From Pseudomonas taiwanensis (GTDB lineage: Bacteria > Pseudomonadota > Gammaproteobacteria > Pseudomonadales > Pseudomonadaceae): 64,000 nucleotides of DNA. Below are positions 53,266 to 63,230 of this stretch, piece by piece (positions within the stretch are counted from its first letter, which is position 1; each line of letters starts with the position of its first letter). A model generated the notes under the pieces. The model saw only the letters and a program-made list of their open reading frames with translations. It made no database searches and was not told the origin of the DNA. Made by a program: the position numbers and the translations under genes. The stretch lies in NCBI RefSeq assembly GCF_013393345.1, contig NZ_QJRF01000076.1, positions 62,001 through 126,000 on the forward strand. Reading direction: 5' to 3'.

Positions 53266-54660
53266 TTATTCGTCGTCGAACTGGTACGCGCCAGGCGCGA
53301 GGTTCTCGAAACGCGAGTACTTGCCGAGGAAGGCCAGCCGCGCGGTGCCCAGCGGGCCGTTACGTTGCTTGCCGATGATGATTTCGGCCACGCCCTTGAA
53401 CTCGGTCTCGGGGTGGTACACCTCGTCGCGGTACACGAACAGGATGATGTCGGCGTCCTGCTCGATCGCCCCGGATTCGCGAAGGTCGGAGTTGATCGGG
53501 CGTTTGTTCGGGCGCTGTTCGAGGCCCCGGTTCAACTGAGATAGGGCGATCACCGGACAGTTGAACTCCTTGGCCAGGGCCTTGAGCGAGCGCGAGATCT
53601 CGGAAATCTCGTTCACCCGGCTATCGCCGCTGGAACCGGGAATCTGCATCAGCTGCAGGTAGTCGACCATGATCAGGCCGATCTCGCCGTGCTCGCGCGC
53701 CAGGCGGCGGGTACGGGCGCGCATCTCGGAGGGCGAGATGCCGGCGGTGTCATCGATGAACAGCTTGCGGTCATTGAGCAGGTTGACCGCGGAAGTCAGG
53801 CGCGGCCAATCGTCGTCGTCGAGGCGGCCTGCGCGAACCTTGGTCTGGTCGATGCGACCGAGGGACGCGAGCATACGAATCACGATGGATTCAGAGGGCA
53901 TCTCCAGGGAATACACCAGGATCGCCTTGTCGCTGCGCATCAGGGCGTTTTCCACCAGGTTCATGGCGAAGGTGGTCTTACCCATGGACGGACGGCCGGC
54001 GACGATGATCATGTCGGCCGGCTGCAGGCCGCTGGTCAGGTTATCGAGGTCGTTGAAACCGGTGGACAGGCCGGTAATCGCATCGCCGTTGTTGAACAGC
54101 TCGTCGATGCGGTCGATGGCCTTGACCAGGATGTCATTGATGCCCACCGGGCCGCCGGTCTTCGGCCGCGCCTCGGCGATCTGGAAGATCAGGCGCTCGG
54201 CTTCGTCGAGGATCTCTTCACCGGTCCGTCCCTGGGGCGCATAGGCGCTGTCGGCGATTTCTGTGCTGATGCCGATCAGCTGGCGCAGCGTGGCGCGCTC
54301 GCGAATGATCTGGGCATAGGCCTTGATGTTGGCCACCGACGGGGTGTTTTTCGCCAGTTCGCCGAGGTAGGCCAGTCCGCCGACCTGGGACAGTTGGCCT
54401 TCCTTGTCCAGCTGTTCGGACAGGGTGACCACGTCGAACGGCATGTTGCGTTCGGCCAGCTTGAAGATGGCGCGGAAGATCAGCCGATGATCGTGACGAT
54501 AGAAGTCGCCGTCGGACACCTGGTCGAGCACGCGCTCCCAGGCATTGTTGTCCAGCATCAGGCCCCCGAGGACGGCCTGCTCGGCCTCGATGGAGTGCGG
54601 CGGCACCTTGAGGGCGGCAGTTTGCAGGTCGAACTGTTCCGGGGCGGTGATTTCGTTCAT
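53266..54660 (-). CDS. dnaB: Replicative DNA helicase
   Basis: A 464-residue hexameric helicase. The N-terminal helical domain (PPHSIEAEQAVLGGLMLDNNAWERV), linker and RecA-like domain with Walker A GRPSMGKTT, Walker B IGLIMVDYLQLM and the arginine-finger region are present. No intein is inserted. The start MNEITAPEQFD at 54660 is preferred to an ATG 13 codons earlier. It moves along the lagging-strand template at the replication fork. Confidence 0.97.
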   Translation of the reverse strand: MNEITAPEQFDLQTAALKVPPHSIEAEQAVLGGLMLDNNAWERVLDQVSDGDFYRHDHRLIFRAIFKLAERNMPFDVVTLSEQLDKEGQLSQVGGLAYLGELAKNTPSVANIKAYAQIIRERATLRQLIGISTEIADSAYAPQGRTGEEILDEAERLIFQIAEARPKTGGPVGINDILVKAIDRIDELFNNGDAITGLSTGFNDLDNLTSGLQPADMIIVAGRPSMGKTTFAMNLVENALMRSDKAILVYSLEMPSESIVIRMLASLGRIDQTKVRAGRLDDDDWPRLTSAVNLLNDRKLFIDDTAGISPSEMRARTRRLAREHGEIGLIMVDYLQLMQIPGSSGDSRVNEISEISRSLKALAKEFNCPVIALSQLNRGLEQRPNKRPINSDLRESGAIEQDADIILFVYRDEVYHPETEFKGVAEIIIGKQRNGPLGTARLAFLGKYSRFENLAPGAYQFDDE

Positions 54661-54773
54661 GGGCTCGGAAAATTCTCGGGCTGGAAAGACATCGGGCACG
54701 TCACCGCTTTCGCAATGACGTGCCCGATGTTAGCGAGCCGGCACCTGAGTGCAAGCTCACTTCGACGGCTTGC

Positions 54774-55220
54774 TTAGCCGGCAATCACGATCAGCTTGAC
54801 CGCAGCTTCGACGTCGGTGTGCAGGTGCAGTGCAACGTCGTACTCGCCAACTTGACGGATGGTGCCGTTCGGCAGACGGACTTCAGCCTTGGCAACCGGA
54901 ACGCCAGCGGCGGTCAGGGCGTCAGCGATGTCGTGGGTGCCGATGGAACCGAACAGCTTGCCTTCGTCGCCGGCGCTGGCAGTGATGGTCACTTCCAGTT
55001 CGGACAGCTGGGCAGCGCGGGCTTCGGCAGCAGCCTTCTTGTCGGCAGCCTGCTTTTCCAGCTCAGCGCGGCGGGCTTCGAACGCAGCAACGTTCGCAGC
55101 GGTAGCAGCGGTGGCCTTGCCTTTCGGCAGCAGGAAGTTACGGCCGTAGCCGGACTTTACGTTCACCTTGTCGCCCAGGTTGCCCAGGTTGGCGATTTTT
55201 TCCAGCAGGATGACTTCCAT
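54774..55220 (-). CDS. rplI: 50S ribosomal protein L9
   Basis: A 148-residue L9: N-terminal rRNA-binding domain [36 protein letters not shown], connecting helix rich in Ala, Glu and Lys, and C-terminal domain. Typical length. It is part of the rpsF-rpsR-(DUF2232)-rplI run, here with the membrane protein gene between rpsR and rplI. Confidence 0.97.
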   Translation of the reverse strand: MEVILLEKIANLGNLGDKVNVKSGYGRNFLLPKGKATAATAANVAAFEARRAELEKQAADKKAAAEARAAQLSELEVTITASAGDEGKLFGSIGTHDIADALTAAGVPVAKAEVRLPNGTIRQVGEYDVALHLHTDVEAAVKLIVIAG

Positions 55221-55241
55221 TTGGGTCTTACCTCTTAACTT

Positions 55242-56135
55242 TTAACCTTCACCGTTCGCGGGACCGGCGCCATTCTTGCGCGCCTTGCGACCGCGAAAAT
55301 CAATCAGACTGTCGACGATGGCCAAAACCACCAGCAACGGATAGATCAGCTGCATGAACAGCAACAGCGACACGTACAGACCGACCAGCCAGAAACCGGC
55401 CAGCCCACCCTGCTTCGCCAGACCGTGCACCAGTGCCAGGCCGGCGAAAGCCAGCGGCACGCTGCAGATCGGTGTCAGCATCGCCAGCTCGAGGCCCAGG
55501 TTCGGCCCCAGCAGCATGGCGGCCAGCAAGCCGAAGGCCAGTGCTGGCGGCAGTTTCAGCGCGCGGAACTCGCTGCCGAAACCACCAGGGTTGTACAGGG
55601 CTGCCTGCCAGTAGCGACCGAGCGTCAGGCTCAGCACGCTGACCAGCTGCAGCAGCGCAGCGATCAGGCCGGTCAGGACCGGCGCGACCATGGCTCCCAG
55701 ACGCGCTCGCTCGTCATCCGCCAATTGCGAATAGACGCCCCCCATCACCTGCGGCATGAGCTTCTGCAGCTCACCCGCCATGGCGGCAATGGGTTCGCGG
55801 AACACCGCGCCCAGCACCAGGCCGTACAACAGACCAAGCGCCACGCTGATCATCAGCACCCGCGTCCAGGACACGCTGGAACGCAGTACCAGAGCCAATC
55901 CCAGCGCACCGAGCAGCACCATCAAGGTGCGCGGTTCGCCGAAATACCACCAGCCAAGAGCTGGTAGAAGGGCCCAGGCAATGATGCCGAGAGCATCGTT
56001 CACACCACGCCGCAGCAGCACCAGGCAACCTGCGGCTGCGCTCAGCCAGAACATCAGGGGCAGAGCCGCTGCACCCGCCACCACGAGGGTGGCCTGCATA
56101 CGGCCGCGCATGATGAATTCCGCCAGAGCGCGCAT
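55242..56135 (-). CDS. DUF2232 polytopic membrane protein (YybS-like)
   Basis: A 297-residue membrane protein with about eight hydrophobic helices, beginning MRALAEFIMRGRMQATLVVAGAAALPLMFWLSAAAGCLVLLRRG. It is an ordinary member of the DUF2232 family, which is often placed beside rpsR and rplI. No function is established. The hydrophilic tail LIDFRGRKARKNGAG is basic. Confidence 0.85.
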   Translation of the reverse strand: MRALAEFIMRGRMQATLVVAGAAALPLMFWLSAAAGCLVLLRRGVNDALGIIAWALLPALGWWYFGEPRTLMVLLGALGLALVLRSSVSWTRVLMISVALGLLYGLVLGAVFREPIAAMAGELQKLMPQVMGGVYSQLADDERARLGAMVAPVLTGLIAALLQLVSVLSLTLGRYWQAALYNPGGFGSEFRALKLPPALAFGLLAAMLLGPNLGLELAMLTPICSVPLAFAGLALVHGLAKQGGLAGFWLVGLYVSLLLFMQLIYPLLVVLAIVDSLIDFRGRKARKNGAGPANGEG

Positions 56136-56171
56136 TGCGATCTATCCCTTACCTAGGTCGACCGACCGAGA

Positions 56172-56402
56172 TCAACGGCCGTGGCTGTCGGTGTAGGGCA
56201 GCAGGGCCAGGTAGCGGGCGCGCTTGATAGCGGTAGCCAGCTGACGCTGATACTTGGCTTTGGTGCCGGTGATACGGCTCGGAACGATCTTGCCGGTTTC
56301 GGAGACGTATGCCTTCAGGGTGTTGAGATCCTTGAAGTCGATCTCTTTCACGCCTTCAGCGGTGAAACGGCAGAACTTACGACGACGGAAGAAACGTGCC
56401 AT
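56172..56402 (-). CDS. rpsR: 30S ribosomal protein S18
   Basis: A 76-residue S18 with the expected [24 protein letters not shown] start and [25 protein letters not shown] end. Binds S6 and 16S rRNA; lies 28 bases after rpsF. Confidence 0.98.
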   Translation of the reverse strand: MARFFRRRKFCRFTAEGVKEIDFKDLNTLKAYVSETGKIVPSRITGTKAKYQRQLATAIKRARYLALLPYTDSHGR

Positions 56403-56430
56403 GAACTTGGCTCCTCAATAGATCCGTGGA

Positions 56431-56838
56431 TTACTCGTCAGCGTTGTCGCTGTCTTCGCCTTCGGCGACAGCGTCAGTCTCAACGCGCTCACGGCGCTCA
56501 CGGCGCTCGTTGCGGTTTTCCTCGGCCTTGAGCATCTCGGACTGGCCAGTGATGGCTTCGTCGCGACGGATGACCAGGTTACGGATGACGGCGTCGTTGT
56601 AGCGGAAGTTGTCTTCCAGCTCGGCGAGGGCTTTGCCGCTGCACTCAACGTTCAGCATCACGTAGTGAGCCTTGTGAACGTTGTTGATGGCGTAGGCCAG
56701 CTGACGACGGCCCCAGTCTTCCAGGCGGTGAATCTTGCCACCGTCTTCTTCGATGAGCTTGGTGTAGCGCTCAACCATGCCGCCAACCTGCTCGCTCTGG
56801 TCCGGGTGAACCAGGAAGATGATTTCGTAATGACGCAT
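56431..56838 (-). CDS. rpsF: 30S ribosomal protein S6
   Basis: A 135-residue S6: [25 protein letters not shown] core and a charged acidic C-terminal tail ([19 protein letters not shown]), the kind that RimK-type enzymes extend with glutamates in related species. First gene of the ribosomal operon; the 5' leader contains a candidate S6:S18 binding hairpin. Confidence 0.98.
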   Translation of the reverse strand: MRHYEIIFLVHPDQSEQVGGMVERYTKLIEEDGGKIHRLEDWGRRQLAYAINNVHKAHYVMLNVECSGKALAELEDNFRYNDAVIRNLVIRRDEAITGQSEMLKAEENRNERRERRERVETDAVAEGEDSDNADE

Positions 56839-56859
56839 AAATGCTCCTTACGGGTTGTA

Positions 56860-56882
56860 GCCTGCCAACATCGTGGTCAGGC
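56860..56882 (-). promoter_or_regulatory. Candidate S6:S18 autoregulatory hairpin in the rpsF leader
   Basis: On the minus strand a stem GCCTG/CAGGC with a bulged A, then CC/GG and an 8-base loop ACGATGTT, 22 bases before the rpsF ATG. Many bacteria have an S6:S18-binding RNA structure at this place that represses the operon; the match here is by position and shape. Confidence 0.5.
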
Positions 56883-57047
56883 AAGGAGTGAATATCTCGT
56901 TTGGGCTTGCCGGGTCGGGGACGTGCGCGAGCCTGCCCCCACGGCAAGGGGCGACATTCTAGAGAAGGGTCGAATGCCGCGCAAGATGAATTGGTGAAAC
57001 TTTGAACAGCCCCGGACGACAGGAAAGCCGCCCGGGGCAAGCCGGCC

Positions 57048-57794
57048 TCAGGGGCGGCTGCGGCGCTGGCGCACGGCCTCGAACAGGCAGACGCCGGTGG
57101 CCACGGAGACGTTGAGGCTGCTGACGCTGCCGGCCATGGGCAGCTTGACCAGGTAATCGCAGTGCTCGCGGGTCAGGCGGCGCATGCCCTTGCCTTCCGC
57201 GCCCATGACCAGCACGGTCGGACCGGTCATGTCCTGCTCATAGACTTCCTGCTCCGCCTCGCCGGCAGTACCGACCACCCACAAGCCCTTCTTCTGCAGC
57301 TTCTCCAAGGTACGCGACAGGTTGGTCACAGCCACCAGCGGCATGACTTCCGCCGCGCCGCAGGCAACCTTGCGCACCGTGGCGTTGAGGGTGGCGGACT
57401 TGTCCTTCGGCACGATCACCGCCAGCACGCCGGCAGCATCGGCGGTGCGCAGGCAGGCGCCGAGGTTGTGCGGATCGGTGACGCCGTCCAGGGCGAGCAG
57501 CAAGGGTGCACCCGGGCTGCGCTCGAGCAGTTCGTCGAGCATGTTCTCGCCCCAGACCTGGCTAGGGCTGACCTCGGCCACCACGCCCTGGTGGACGCCT
57601 TCGGCCCATTCGTCCAGTTCGTGGCGATCCTTGTGGCCCACCGCGATGCGATGCTGCCCGGCCAGGTCGAGCAGGACCTGGACCCGCGGGTCATGCCGAC
57701 TTTCCGCCAGCCAGAGCTGCTTGACGCGTTTGGGGTGATGGCGCAGCAGCGCCTCCACAGCATGTACGCCGTAGACCTTTTCCAACTGACTCAT
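57048..57794 (-). CDS. rlmB: 23S rRNA (guanosine-2251-2'-O-)-methyltransferase
   Basis: A 248-residue SpoU/TrmH-family methyltransferase with N-terminal substrate-binding domain (VYGVHAVEALLRHHPKRVKQLWLA) and knotted SPOUT domain: LDGVTDPHNLGACLRTADAAG, GAEGKGMRRL and SVSSLNVSVATGVCLFEAVRQR. Uses SAM to modify G2251. It overlaps the end of rnr by 4 bases. Confidence 0.96.
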   Translation of the reverse strand: MSQLEKVYGVHAVEALLRHHPKRVKQLWLAESRHDPRVQVLLDLAGQHRIAVGHKDRHELDEWAEGVHQGVVAEVSPSQVWGENMLDELLERSPGAPLLLALDGVTDPHNLGACLRTADAAGVLAVIVPKDKSATLNATVRKVACGAAEVMPLVAVTNLSRTLEKLQKKGLWVVGTAGEAEQEVYEQDMTGPTVLVMGAEGKGMRRLTREHCDYLVKLPMAGSVSSLNVSVATGVCLFEAVRQRRSRP

Positions 57795-60541
57795 TTATTG
57801 ACCTTGCTACCAGGCGCCTTGGGTTTCGGCGGACCTTTGCGATGTTTCGTGGGTTTGCCGGCGGCCTTGGCCTTCGCCGCCTTGGATTTTTTCTTCGGCG
57901 GCTTGGCGCCCGTCCTGGCGGCATCGTTAGCCGGTTTTTCCAGCGCTTTCTGGGCCGGGCGCGTACCTTTGCTGGCCTTGGCACCCTGACGGGCCTCGCT
58001 GAGCAGCGCCTGCTTCATGGCCCTGCTCTTGCCTACATCGGTATTGCCAAGCAATTCCTCTGCCTGGGCGAGCATTTCCGGCGGCACTGCCGGCAACGCC
58101 TGGACCTTGCCAGCGCGATGACGCCGCGGCGCCACGGCTGCCCTCGGTTCATGCTGCTGGGGCGTGTCACGCTGGGCGTGGCGAGCAGCACCCTTGGCAC
58201 CCCGACTGCGGCCCTTGCCGACCTTGGGCTCGGCAGCCTTGGCCTTGCCTTTGACCGGAGCGGACTTGTCGGCGCCCCGATTCTTGCGGCCGACCGGTGC
58301 GGTGAGGACGTTGTCGGAGAGCTCGAAATCGATCTTGCGCTCGTCCAGATCGACCCGCGCCACCACCACTTCCACCTCGTCACCCAGGCGGAAGCTGCGA
58401 CCAGAGCGCTCGCCGGACAGGCGATGGTGAATGGGATCGAAGTGGTAGTAGTCGCCCGGCAATGCGGTCACGTGCACCAGGCCTTCGACATAGATGTCGA
58501 TCAGCTCGACGAAGATGCCGAAGCCGGTCACTGCCGATATCACACCGGGGAAGGTCTCGCCCACGCGATCACGCATGTACTCGCACTTGAGCCAGTTGGT
58601 GACATCGCGGGTCGCCTCGTCAGCGCGGCGCTCGGTCATCGAGCATTGCTCACCGAGCTGGACCAGGCGCGCTTCGTCGTACGGGTAGATGCGTGCCTTG
58701 GGCATGCTCGCCGCACCGGCCCGCTGCACATGGGCGCTTTCGCGCTTGGAACGGATCAGGCTGCGAATGGCGCGATGCACCAGCAGGTCCGGGTAGCGCC
58801 GGATGGGCGACGTGAAGTGGGTGTACGCGTCGTAGTTGAGGCCGAAGTGCCCCTCGTTGTCCGGGCTGTACACGGCCTGACTGAGGGAGCGCAGCATCAC
58901 CGTCTGGATCAGGTGATAGTCCGGGCGCTCGCGAATCTGCTCGAGCAGCGCCTGGTAGTCACTCGGCGTCGGCTCGTTCTTGCCGCGATTCAGGGACAGC
59001 CCCAGCTCGGCCAGGAACTGTCGCAGCTTGTCCAGACGCTCGCTCGGCGGACCGTCGTGGACACGGTAGAGCGCCGGAATCTCGTGCTGCATAAGGAAGC
59101 GGGCGGTGGCCACGTTGGCGCACAGCATGCATTCCTCGATCAGCTTGTGGGCGTCATTGCGCTGAGTCGGCAGGATCTCGGAGATCTTGCGGTCGGCGCT
59201 GAAGACGATGCGGGTTTCCTGGGTCTCGAAGTCGATGGCTCCACGCAACTGGCGCTGCGCCAGCAGGACCTTGTAGAGCTTGTAGAGTTGCTGAAGCGGC
59301 TTGACCAGATGCGGCAGCTGCCCGGCGAACTGTTCGGCTTCGGCGGAATCCGGGGTTTCCAGGAACTGGCTGACCTTCGTATAGGTAAGCCGCGCATGGG
59401 AATGAATGACCGCCTCGTAGAACTCGTACCCGGTCAGCTTGCCGGCGCGGGAAATGGTCATATCGCAGACCATCGCCAGGCGATCCACCAGGGGATTCAG
59501 GGAGCAGAGGCCATTGGAAAGCACCTCGGGCAACATCGGAATGACCTTCTCCGGGAAGTACACCGAGTTGCCACGGTTGCTCGCTTCTTCATCCAGCGCC
59601 GAGCCCACCTTTACATAGTGGGAAACGTCGGCGATGGCGACGACCAGGCGCCAGCCGCCACCCTTGCGGGCCTCGGCATAAACCGCGTCGTCGAAGTCAC
59701 GGGCGTCTTCGCCGTCGATAGTGACCAGGGGCAAGTCGCGCAGGTCGATGCGCTTCTCCTTGTCCTTCTCGGCCACCTCGGGCTTCAGTTTGGCCGCTTC
59801 CTTGATCACAGCGGCCGGCCATTCGTGCGGGATGTCGTAGCTGCGCAGGGCGACTTCGATCTCCATGCCCGGCGCCATGTATTCGCCCAGCACTTCGATC
59901 ACCTCGCCCTGGGCCAGGCGGAAGTTGCTCGGCCACTGCTCGATCTTCACCTGGACGAACTGGCCGTGCTTGGCCGCACCCTGCTTGCCCTGGGGCACCA
60001 GGACTTCCTGCTGGATCTTCGGATTGTCGGCGACCACTCGGGCAATGCCGCTTTCTTCAAAGAAACGGCCGACCAGAGTTTCGTGGGCGCGCGCGATCAC
60101 TTCCACCAGGGCACCTTCGCGGCGACCACGGCGGTCAACGCCGGACACCCGCGCCAACGCGCGGTCACCATCGAATACCAGGCGCATCTGCGCGGGGCTG
60201 AGGAAGAGGTCTTCGGAAGCGTCGTCAGGAATGAGGAAGCCGAAGCCATCGCGGTGACCACTGACGCGACCACAGATCAGGTCGAGCTTGTCCACCGGTG
60301 CATAGGTTCCGCGACGGGTATAGATAAGCTGGCCATCGCGCTCCATGGCGCGAAGTCGACGACGCAGGGCTTCGAGCTGCTCGTCGGTGGTCAGGCCGAA
60401 CTCTTCCACCAGCTGCTCCCGACTGGCCGGGGCGCCGCGTTCGTCGAGGCGCTGCAGGATCAATTCGCGGCTGGGGATGGGGTTCTCGTATTTTTCCGCC
60501 TCGCGAGCGGCCTCGGGGTCGAGGTTCTGCCAATCGGCCAT
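57791..60541 (-). CDS. rnr: Ribonuclease R
   Basis: A 916-residue 3'-5' exoribonuclease that degrades structured RNA. In order: N-terminal winged helix, cold-shock domains, the RNB catalytic centre with metal-binding aspartates in IDGEDARDFDDAVYAE, S1 domain (YIEGLVHVTALPG-like segment with VISAVTGFGIFVELIDIYVEG), and a very basic Lys/Ala/Pro tail of about 170 residues, longer than in E. coli. It overlaps rlmB by 4 bases, implying coupling. Confidence 0.96.
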   Translation of the reverse strand: MADWQNLDPEAAREAEKYENPIPSRELILQRLDERGAPASREQLVEEFGLTTDEQLEALRRRLRAMERDGQLIYTRRGTYAPVDKLDLICGRVSGHRDGFGFLIPDDASEDLFLSPAQMRLVFDGDRALARVSGVDRRGRREGALVEVIARAHETLVGRFFEESGIARVVADNPKIQQEVLVPQGKQGAAKHGQFVQVKIEQWPSNFRLAQGEVIEVLGEYMAPGMEIEVALRSYDIPHEWPAAVIKEAAKLKPEVAEKDKEKRIDLRDLPLVTIDGEDARDFDDAVYAEARKGGGWRLVVAIADVSHYVKVGSALDEEASNRGNSVYFPEKVIPMLPEVLSNGLCSLNPLVDRLAMVCDMTISRAGKLTGYEFYEAVIHSHARLTYTKVSQFLETPDSAEAEQFAGQLPHLVKPLQQLYKLYKVLLAQRQLRGAIDFETQETRIVFSADRKISEILPTQRNDAHKLIEECMLCANVATARFLMQHEIPALYRVHDGPPSERLDKLRQFLAELGLSLNRGKNEPTPSDYQALLEQIRERPDYHLIQTVMLRSLSQAVYSPDNEGHFGLNYDAYTHFTSPIRRYPDLLVHRAIRSLIRSKRESAHVQRAGAASMPKARIYPYDEARLVQLGEQCSMTERRADEATRDVTNWLKCEYMRDRVGETFPGVISAVTGFGIFVELIDIYVEGLVHVTALPGDYYHFDPIHHRLSGERSGRSFRLGDEVEVVVARVDLDERKIDFELSDNVLTAPVGRKNRGADKSAPVKGKAKAAEPKVGKGRSRGAKGAARHAQRDTPQQHEPRAAVAPRRHRAGKVQALPAVPPEMLAQAEELLGNTDVGKSRAMKQALLSEARQGAKASKGTRPAQKALEKPANDAARTGAKPPKKKSKAAKAKAAGKPTKHRKGPPKPKAPGSKVNK

Positions 60542-60655
60542 TAGGGGGTGATCACCTTTTTATCCATAGAGGGATTTGCCATGTGTCTTATTGAAGCGCG
60601 AATTCCGATTGTCGGTCAGCTTAGTCCGAAGAATAATTTTTTTCGCGCTCAGGGG

Positions 60656-60684
60656 TTTACAACACAAAAGTCGGCTCGTATAGT
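60656..60684 (+). promoter_or_regulatory. Sigma-70 promoter of the tRNA-Leu genes
   Basis: -35 TTTACA (60656-60661) and -10 TATAGT (60679-60684), spacer exactly 17 bases, followed by a GC-rich discriminator (TCGCGCCC) as in stringently controlled stable RNA promoters. It lies about 66 bases before the first tRNA. Confidence 0.7.
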
Positions 60685-60749
60685 TCGCGCCCACAGCGTC
60701 GCTGAGACGTTGTGAAGGAAGTGAATGAGCAATCATCGCATCCTGAAGT

Positions 60750-60836
60750 GCCCAGGTGGCGGAATTGGTAGACGCACTAGGTTCAGGTCCTAGCGGTGGC
60801 AACACCGTGGAAGTTCGAGTCTTCTCCTGGGCACCA
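60750..60836 (+). tRNA. tRNA-Leu (anticodon CAG), copy 1
   Basis: 87 bases including encoded CCA. Acceptor GCCCAGG/CCTGGGC, anticodon stem CTAGG/CCTAG around TTCAGGT, so anticodon CAG reading CTG codons, long variable arm TGGCAACACCGTGG region typical of leucine tRNAs, TTCGAGT in the T loop. Confidence 0.97.
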
Positions 60837-60843
60837 TTTTCAA

Positions 60844-60867
60844 AAACCGAGCCGCGAAGCTCGGTTT
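60844..60867 (+). terminator. Terminator or processing hairpin after tRNA-Leu copy 1
   Basis: Arms AAACCGAGC and GCTCGGTTT with a 6-base loop, followed by CGTTTT. Confidence 0.75.
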
Positions 60868-60942
60868 CGTTTTAACGGACTGTACGGTTCCGTGTCGTTC
60901 ACGATGAACACCGTATAAGTCGATGAGCGATCATCGCAATGT

Positions 60943-61029
60943 GCCCAGGTGGCGGAATTGGTAGACGCACTAGGTTCAGGTCCTAGCGGTGGCAACACCG
61001 TGGAAGTTCGAGTCTTCTCCTGGGCACCA
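60943..61029 (+). tRNA. tRNA-Leu (anticodon CAG), copy 2
   Basis: 87 bases, identical in sequence to copy 1, with encoded CCA. It is preceded by a partly repeated leader (GATGAGCGATCATCGCA against GAATGAGCAATCATCGCA), so the tRNA and leader were duplicated as a unit of about 193 bases. Confidence 0.97.
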
Positions 61030-61037
61030 CTCTTCAA

Positions 61038-61062
61038 CAAAGCCGAGCTCTGCTCGGCTTTG
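61038..61062 (+). terminator. Terminator after tRNA-Leu copy 2
   Basis: Arms CAAAGCCGAGC (61038-61048) and GCTCGGCTTTG (61052-61062), 3-base loop, then TGCTTTCT. Confidence 0.85.
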
Positions 61063-61140
61063 TGCTTTCTGGCTCCCGGCAATTCCGCGACAGCCACCTG
61101 ATAAAGAGGCGAGCCTGCGCCCGCCCCTTCCCCGCTCCCT

Positions 61141-63075
61141 TTACGCTTTGAACTGCCCCAGGCTGGCCTTCAACTGATCAGCCAGACCGGCGAGCACGCG
61201 TCCGCTGCTGGCAGTCGCCGCTACCGCCTCGGCCGCCCGGCTAGCCTCGATATGGATCACATCGACCCGGCCACGAACACCGTCGGCCCCGGTCGCCTGA
61301 TGCTCCGCCGCACGAGCCGCCGCCTGCACCGCACCATGCACCTGCTCCACGGCCTGCTGCACGCTCTGCTGCAGACGCTCGCTGTCACGCAGCGCCTCCA
61401 GCCCCTCCACCGCACGCTCGCGCGCCTGGGAAATCGCCGACACGGCCTCACGCGCACCGGTCTGCAGGGCCACGATGTGTTCCTGGATATCGCCGGTGGA
61501 CTGCTGGGTCTTGCTGGCCAGCGCCCGCACTTCATCGGCGACGACGGCAAAACCACGCCCGCTCTCCCCCGCTCTCGCCGCCTCGATGGCTGCGTTCAAC
61601 GCCAGCAGGTTGGTCTGCTCGGCGATGCCATGAATCACCGACAGCACCATTTCTATCTGCTGACTCTGCCGCGCCAGTCGCTCGATCACTTCGGAACCGT
61701 TCTGGACCCGCGCCTCCAGGTTCTCGATCAGACCTCCTACTTTGCGCGCGATGGCGGCATTGTCTTGTGCCGCCTGGCGAATCTCTCCCACCTGACGCAA
61801 GGCATCCTGCATCGCCTGGCTTTCAGCCTGGGCTTCCGCCGCCATCCCGGCCAACGCACTCAGACTGCCTTCCACCTCACTGCGCTGGCGGTGTGCCGCG
61901 GCCTCGGCGGACTGGCTGCGCTCGGACAGCGCCCGGATTTCCACGCCGGTGCGCTGCGCCACATCCCCCGCCTCACGGACGATGGGCTGCAGCTTGTCGA
62001 CGAAGCGGTTCACCGCAGTGGCCATTTCGCCGACCTCATCACGACTGTCGAGTTTGACGCGACGCGTCAGGTCGCCTTCACCTGCAGCCAGGTCGTTCAG
62101 GGCATTGATCAGCAGGCGCAGTCGCACCACCACGCGGCGCCCGAGTACCACAGCAAGCACCAGCAGGACACCGAGACCGACCAACGCCAATCCCAGACCG
62201 ATGCGCCAGCGCAACTCAGCCGCGGCCGACTCCACCGCCTGACGGGTACCCACACTCATGCTGCCAGCAGCTTCCCGGGCCGACTGCAGGCGAGCCGTCA
62301 GGACCGCACTGCTCTCGCTGGCGGCGCCGGAGAGGCTTTCGCTCACCAGTTCGCCTCCACTGGCGATCAGCGCGACGAAACGCTGGTCCAGCGCCTTCAA
62401 CTGCTCCTCCACTGCGGCAGTCGAGACACCCATGCGCACCTTGCCGATTTCCACGCCATTGGGACTGATAGGCGCCTCCACCAGGTAGACGGAGGGCTCG
62501 TTGGCCGCCGCATTCAGCACCTTGTCCAGGGCGCGATCACCCTGCCCCCTGGCCAACAGCGCCTTGATCTGCGGGTTCTCGCGATTGAGGTAGCGGGTCA
62601 GATGCTGACCATTGGCGTCGTCATAAACGACGAAGAGCACATTGGGATTGCGCTGGGCGCGACGGGCGAACTCGGAGAGCGTGGGCACATCGTTGTCCCA
62701 CATGGCGCGCGGCGCTACGGCCGCCAGCAATTGCGCCAGGTCGTTGGCCGACTCCTTGAGGCTCTGCTCGAGGGTCTGGCGCAACTGCCCCTGCTCTTGC
62801 TGGAGACGCTCACTCAGGGCCACCCCCAGGCGCTCGCGAGTCTTGGTGGAGAGGGCACTCAAGCTACCGGAAACTTCTTGGCCGGCCTGCTCGAGATCGC
62901 CCGCCAGGCGCTGAGTGTCACCCCCGAGGCGCACACCCAGCTCATCCACCAGCGAGTTCACGGTGCTCCTCGTAAGGGCAACGGCAACCAGCACCTGCAC
63001 CAGGAGGGCAATGCCCAGCGCCATGAAGACCGGACGAAGCAAACGGCTTTGCAACAAAGACAGGATGGCTGACAC
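61141..63075 (-). CDS. Methyl-accepting chemotaxis protein
   Basis: A 644-residue transmembrane chemoreceptor: TM1 (about 16-35), periplasmic ligand domain (about 40-290, with a [13 protein letters not shown] sensor segment), TM2 (about 292-315), HAMP ([42 protein letters not shown] region) and cytoplasmic signalling domain with the hairpin tip [22 protein letters not shown] start at 63075 with AAGGAG upstream. It sits between the tRNA-Leu genes and purA, where I recall no MCP in PAO1. Ligand unknown. Confidence 0.95.
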   Translation of the reverse strand: MSAILSLLQSRLLRPVFMALGIALLVQVLVAVALTRSTVNSLVDELGVRLGGDTQRLAGDLEQAGQEVSGSLSALSTKTRERLGVALSERLQQEQGQLRQTLEQSLKESANDLAQLLAAVAPRAMWDNDVPTLSEFARRAQRNPNVLFVVYDDANGQHLTRYLNRENPQIKALLARGQGDRALDKVLNAAANEPSVYLVEAPISPNGVEIGKVRMGVSTAAVEEQLKALDQRFVALIASGGELVSESLSGAASESSAVLTARLQSAREAAGSMSVGTRQAVESAAAELRWRIGLGLALVGLGVLLVLAVVLGRRVVVRLRLLINALNDLAAGEGDLTRRVKLDSRDEVGEMATAVNRFVDKLQPIVREAGDVAQRTGVEIRALSERSQSAEAAAHRQRSEVEGSLSALAGMAAEAQAESQAMQDALRQVGEIRQAAQDNAAIARKVGGLIENLEARVQNGSEVIERLARQSQQIEMVLSVIHGIAEQTNLLALNAAIEAARAGESGRGFAVVADEVRALASKTQQSTGDIQEHIVALQTGAREAVSAISQARERAVEGLEALRDSERLQQSVQQAVEQVHGAVQAAARAAEHQATGADGVRGRVDVIHIEASRAAEAVAATASSGRVLAGLADQLKASLGQFKA

Positions 63076-63188
63076 GACTTGTGGCTCCTTTACGACCGTT
63101 ACCGCTATAACGGCGACAACTCGGATTTATAAAGTGCCAGCAAGGTACGTGCCGACCAGCAGCGCGACATTCGCGGCCACTGAAACGA

Positions 63189-63215
63189 CGAAGGGCCGCA
63201 CATGGCGGCCCTTCG
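63189..63215 (-). terminator. Terminator of purA
   Basis: Arms CGAAGGGCCGC (63189-63199) and GCGGCCCTTCG (63205-63215) with a 5-base loop, 15 bases after the purA stop on the minus strand. The trailing T-run is short (GTTTC), so efficiency is uncertain. Confidence 0.6.
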
Positions 63216-63230
63216 GGGGAGTCAGGAGAC

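Noticed and set aside
57842-60544. 900-codon plus-strand open frame opposite rnr
   Set aside because: Complementary shadow of RNase R; composition is typical of antisense frames in high-GC DNA.
61252-63072. 606-codon plus-strand open frame opposite the chemoreceptor gene
   Set aside because: Mirror of the helical MCP repeat pattern; no homology expected.
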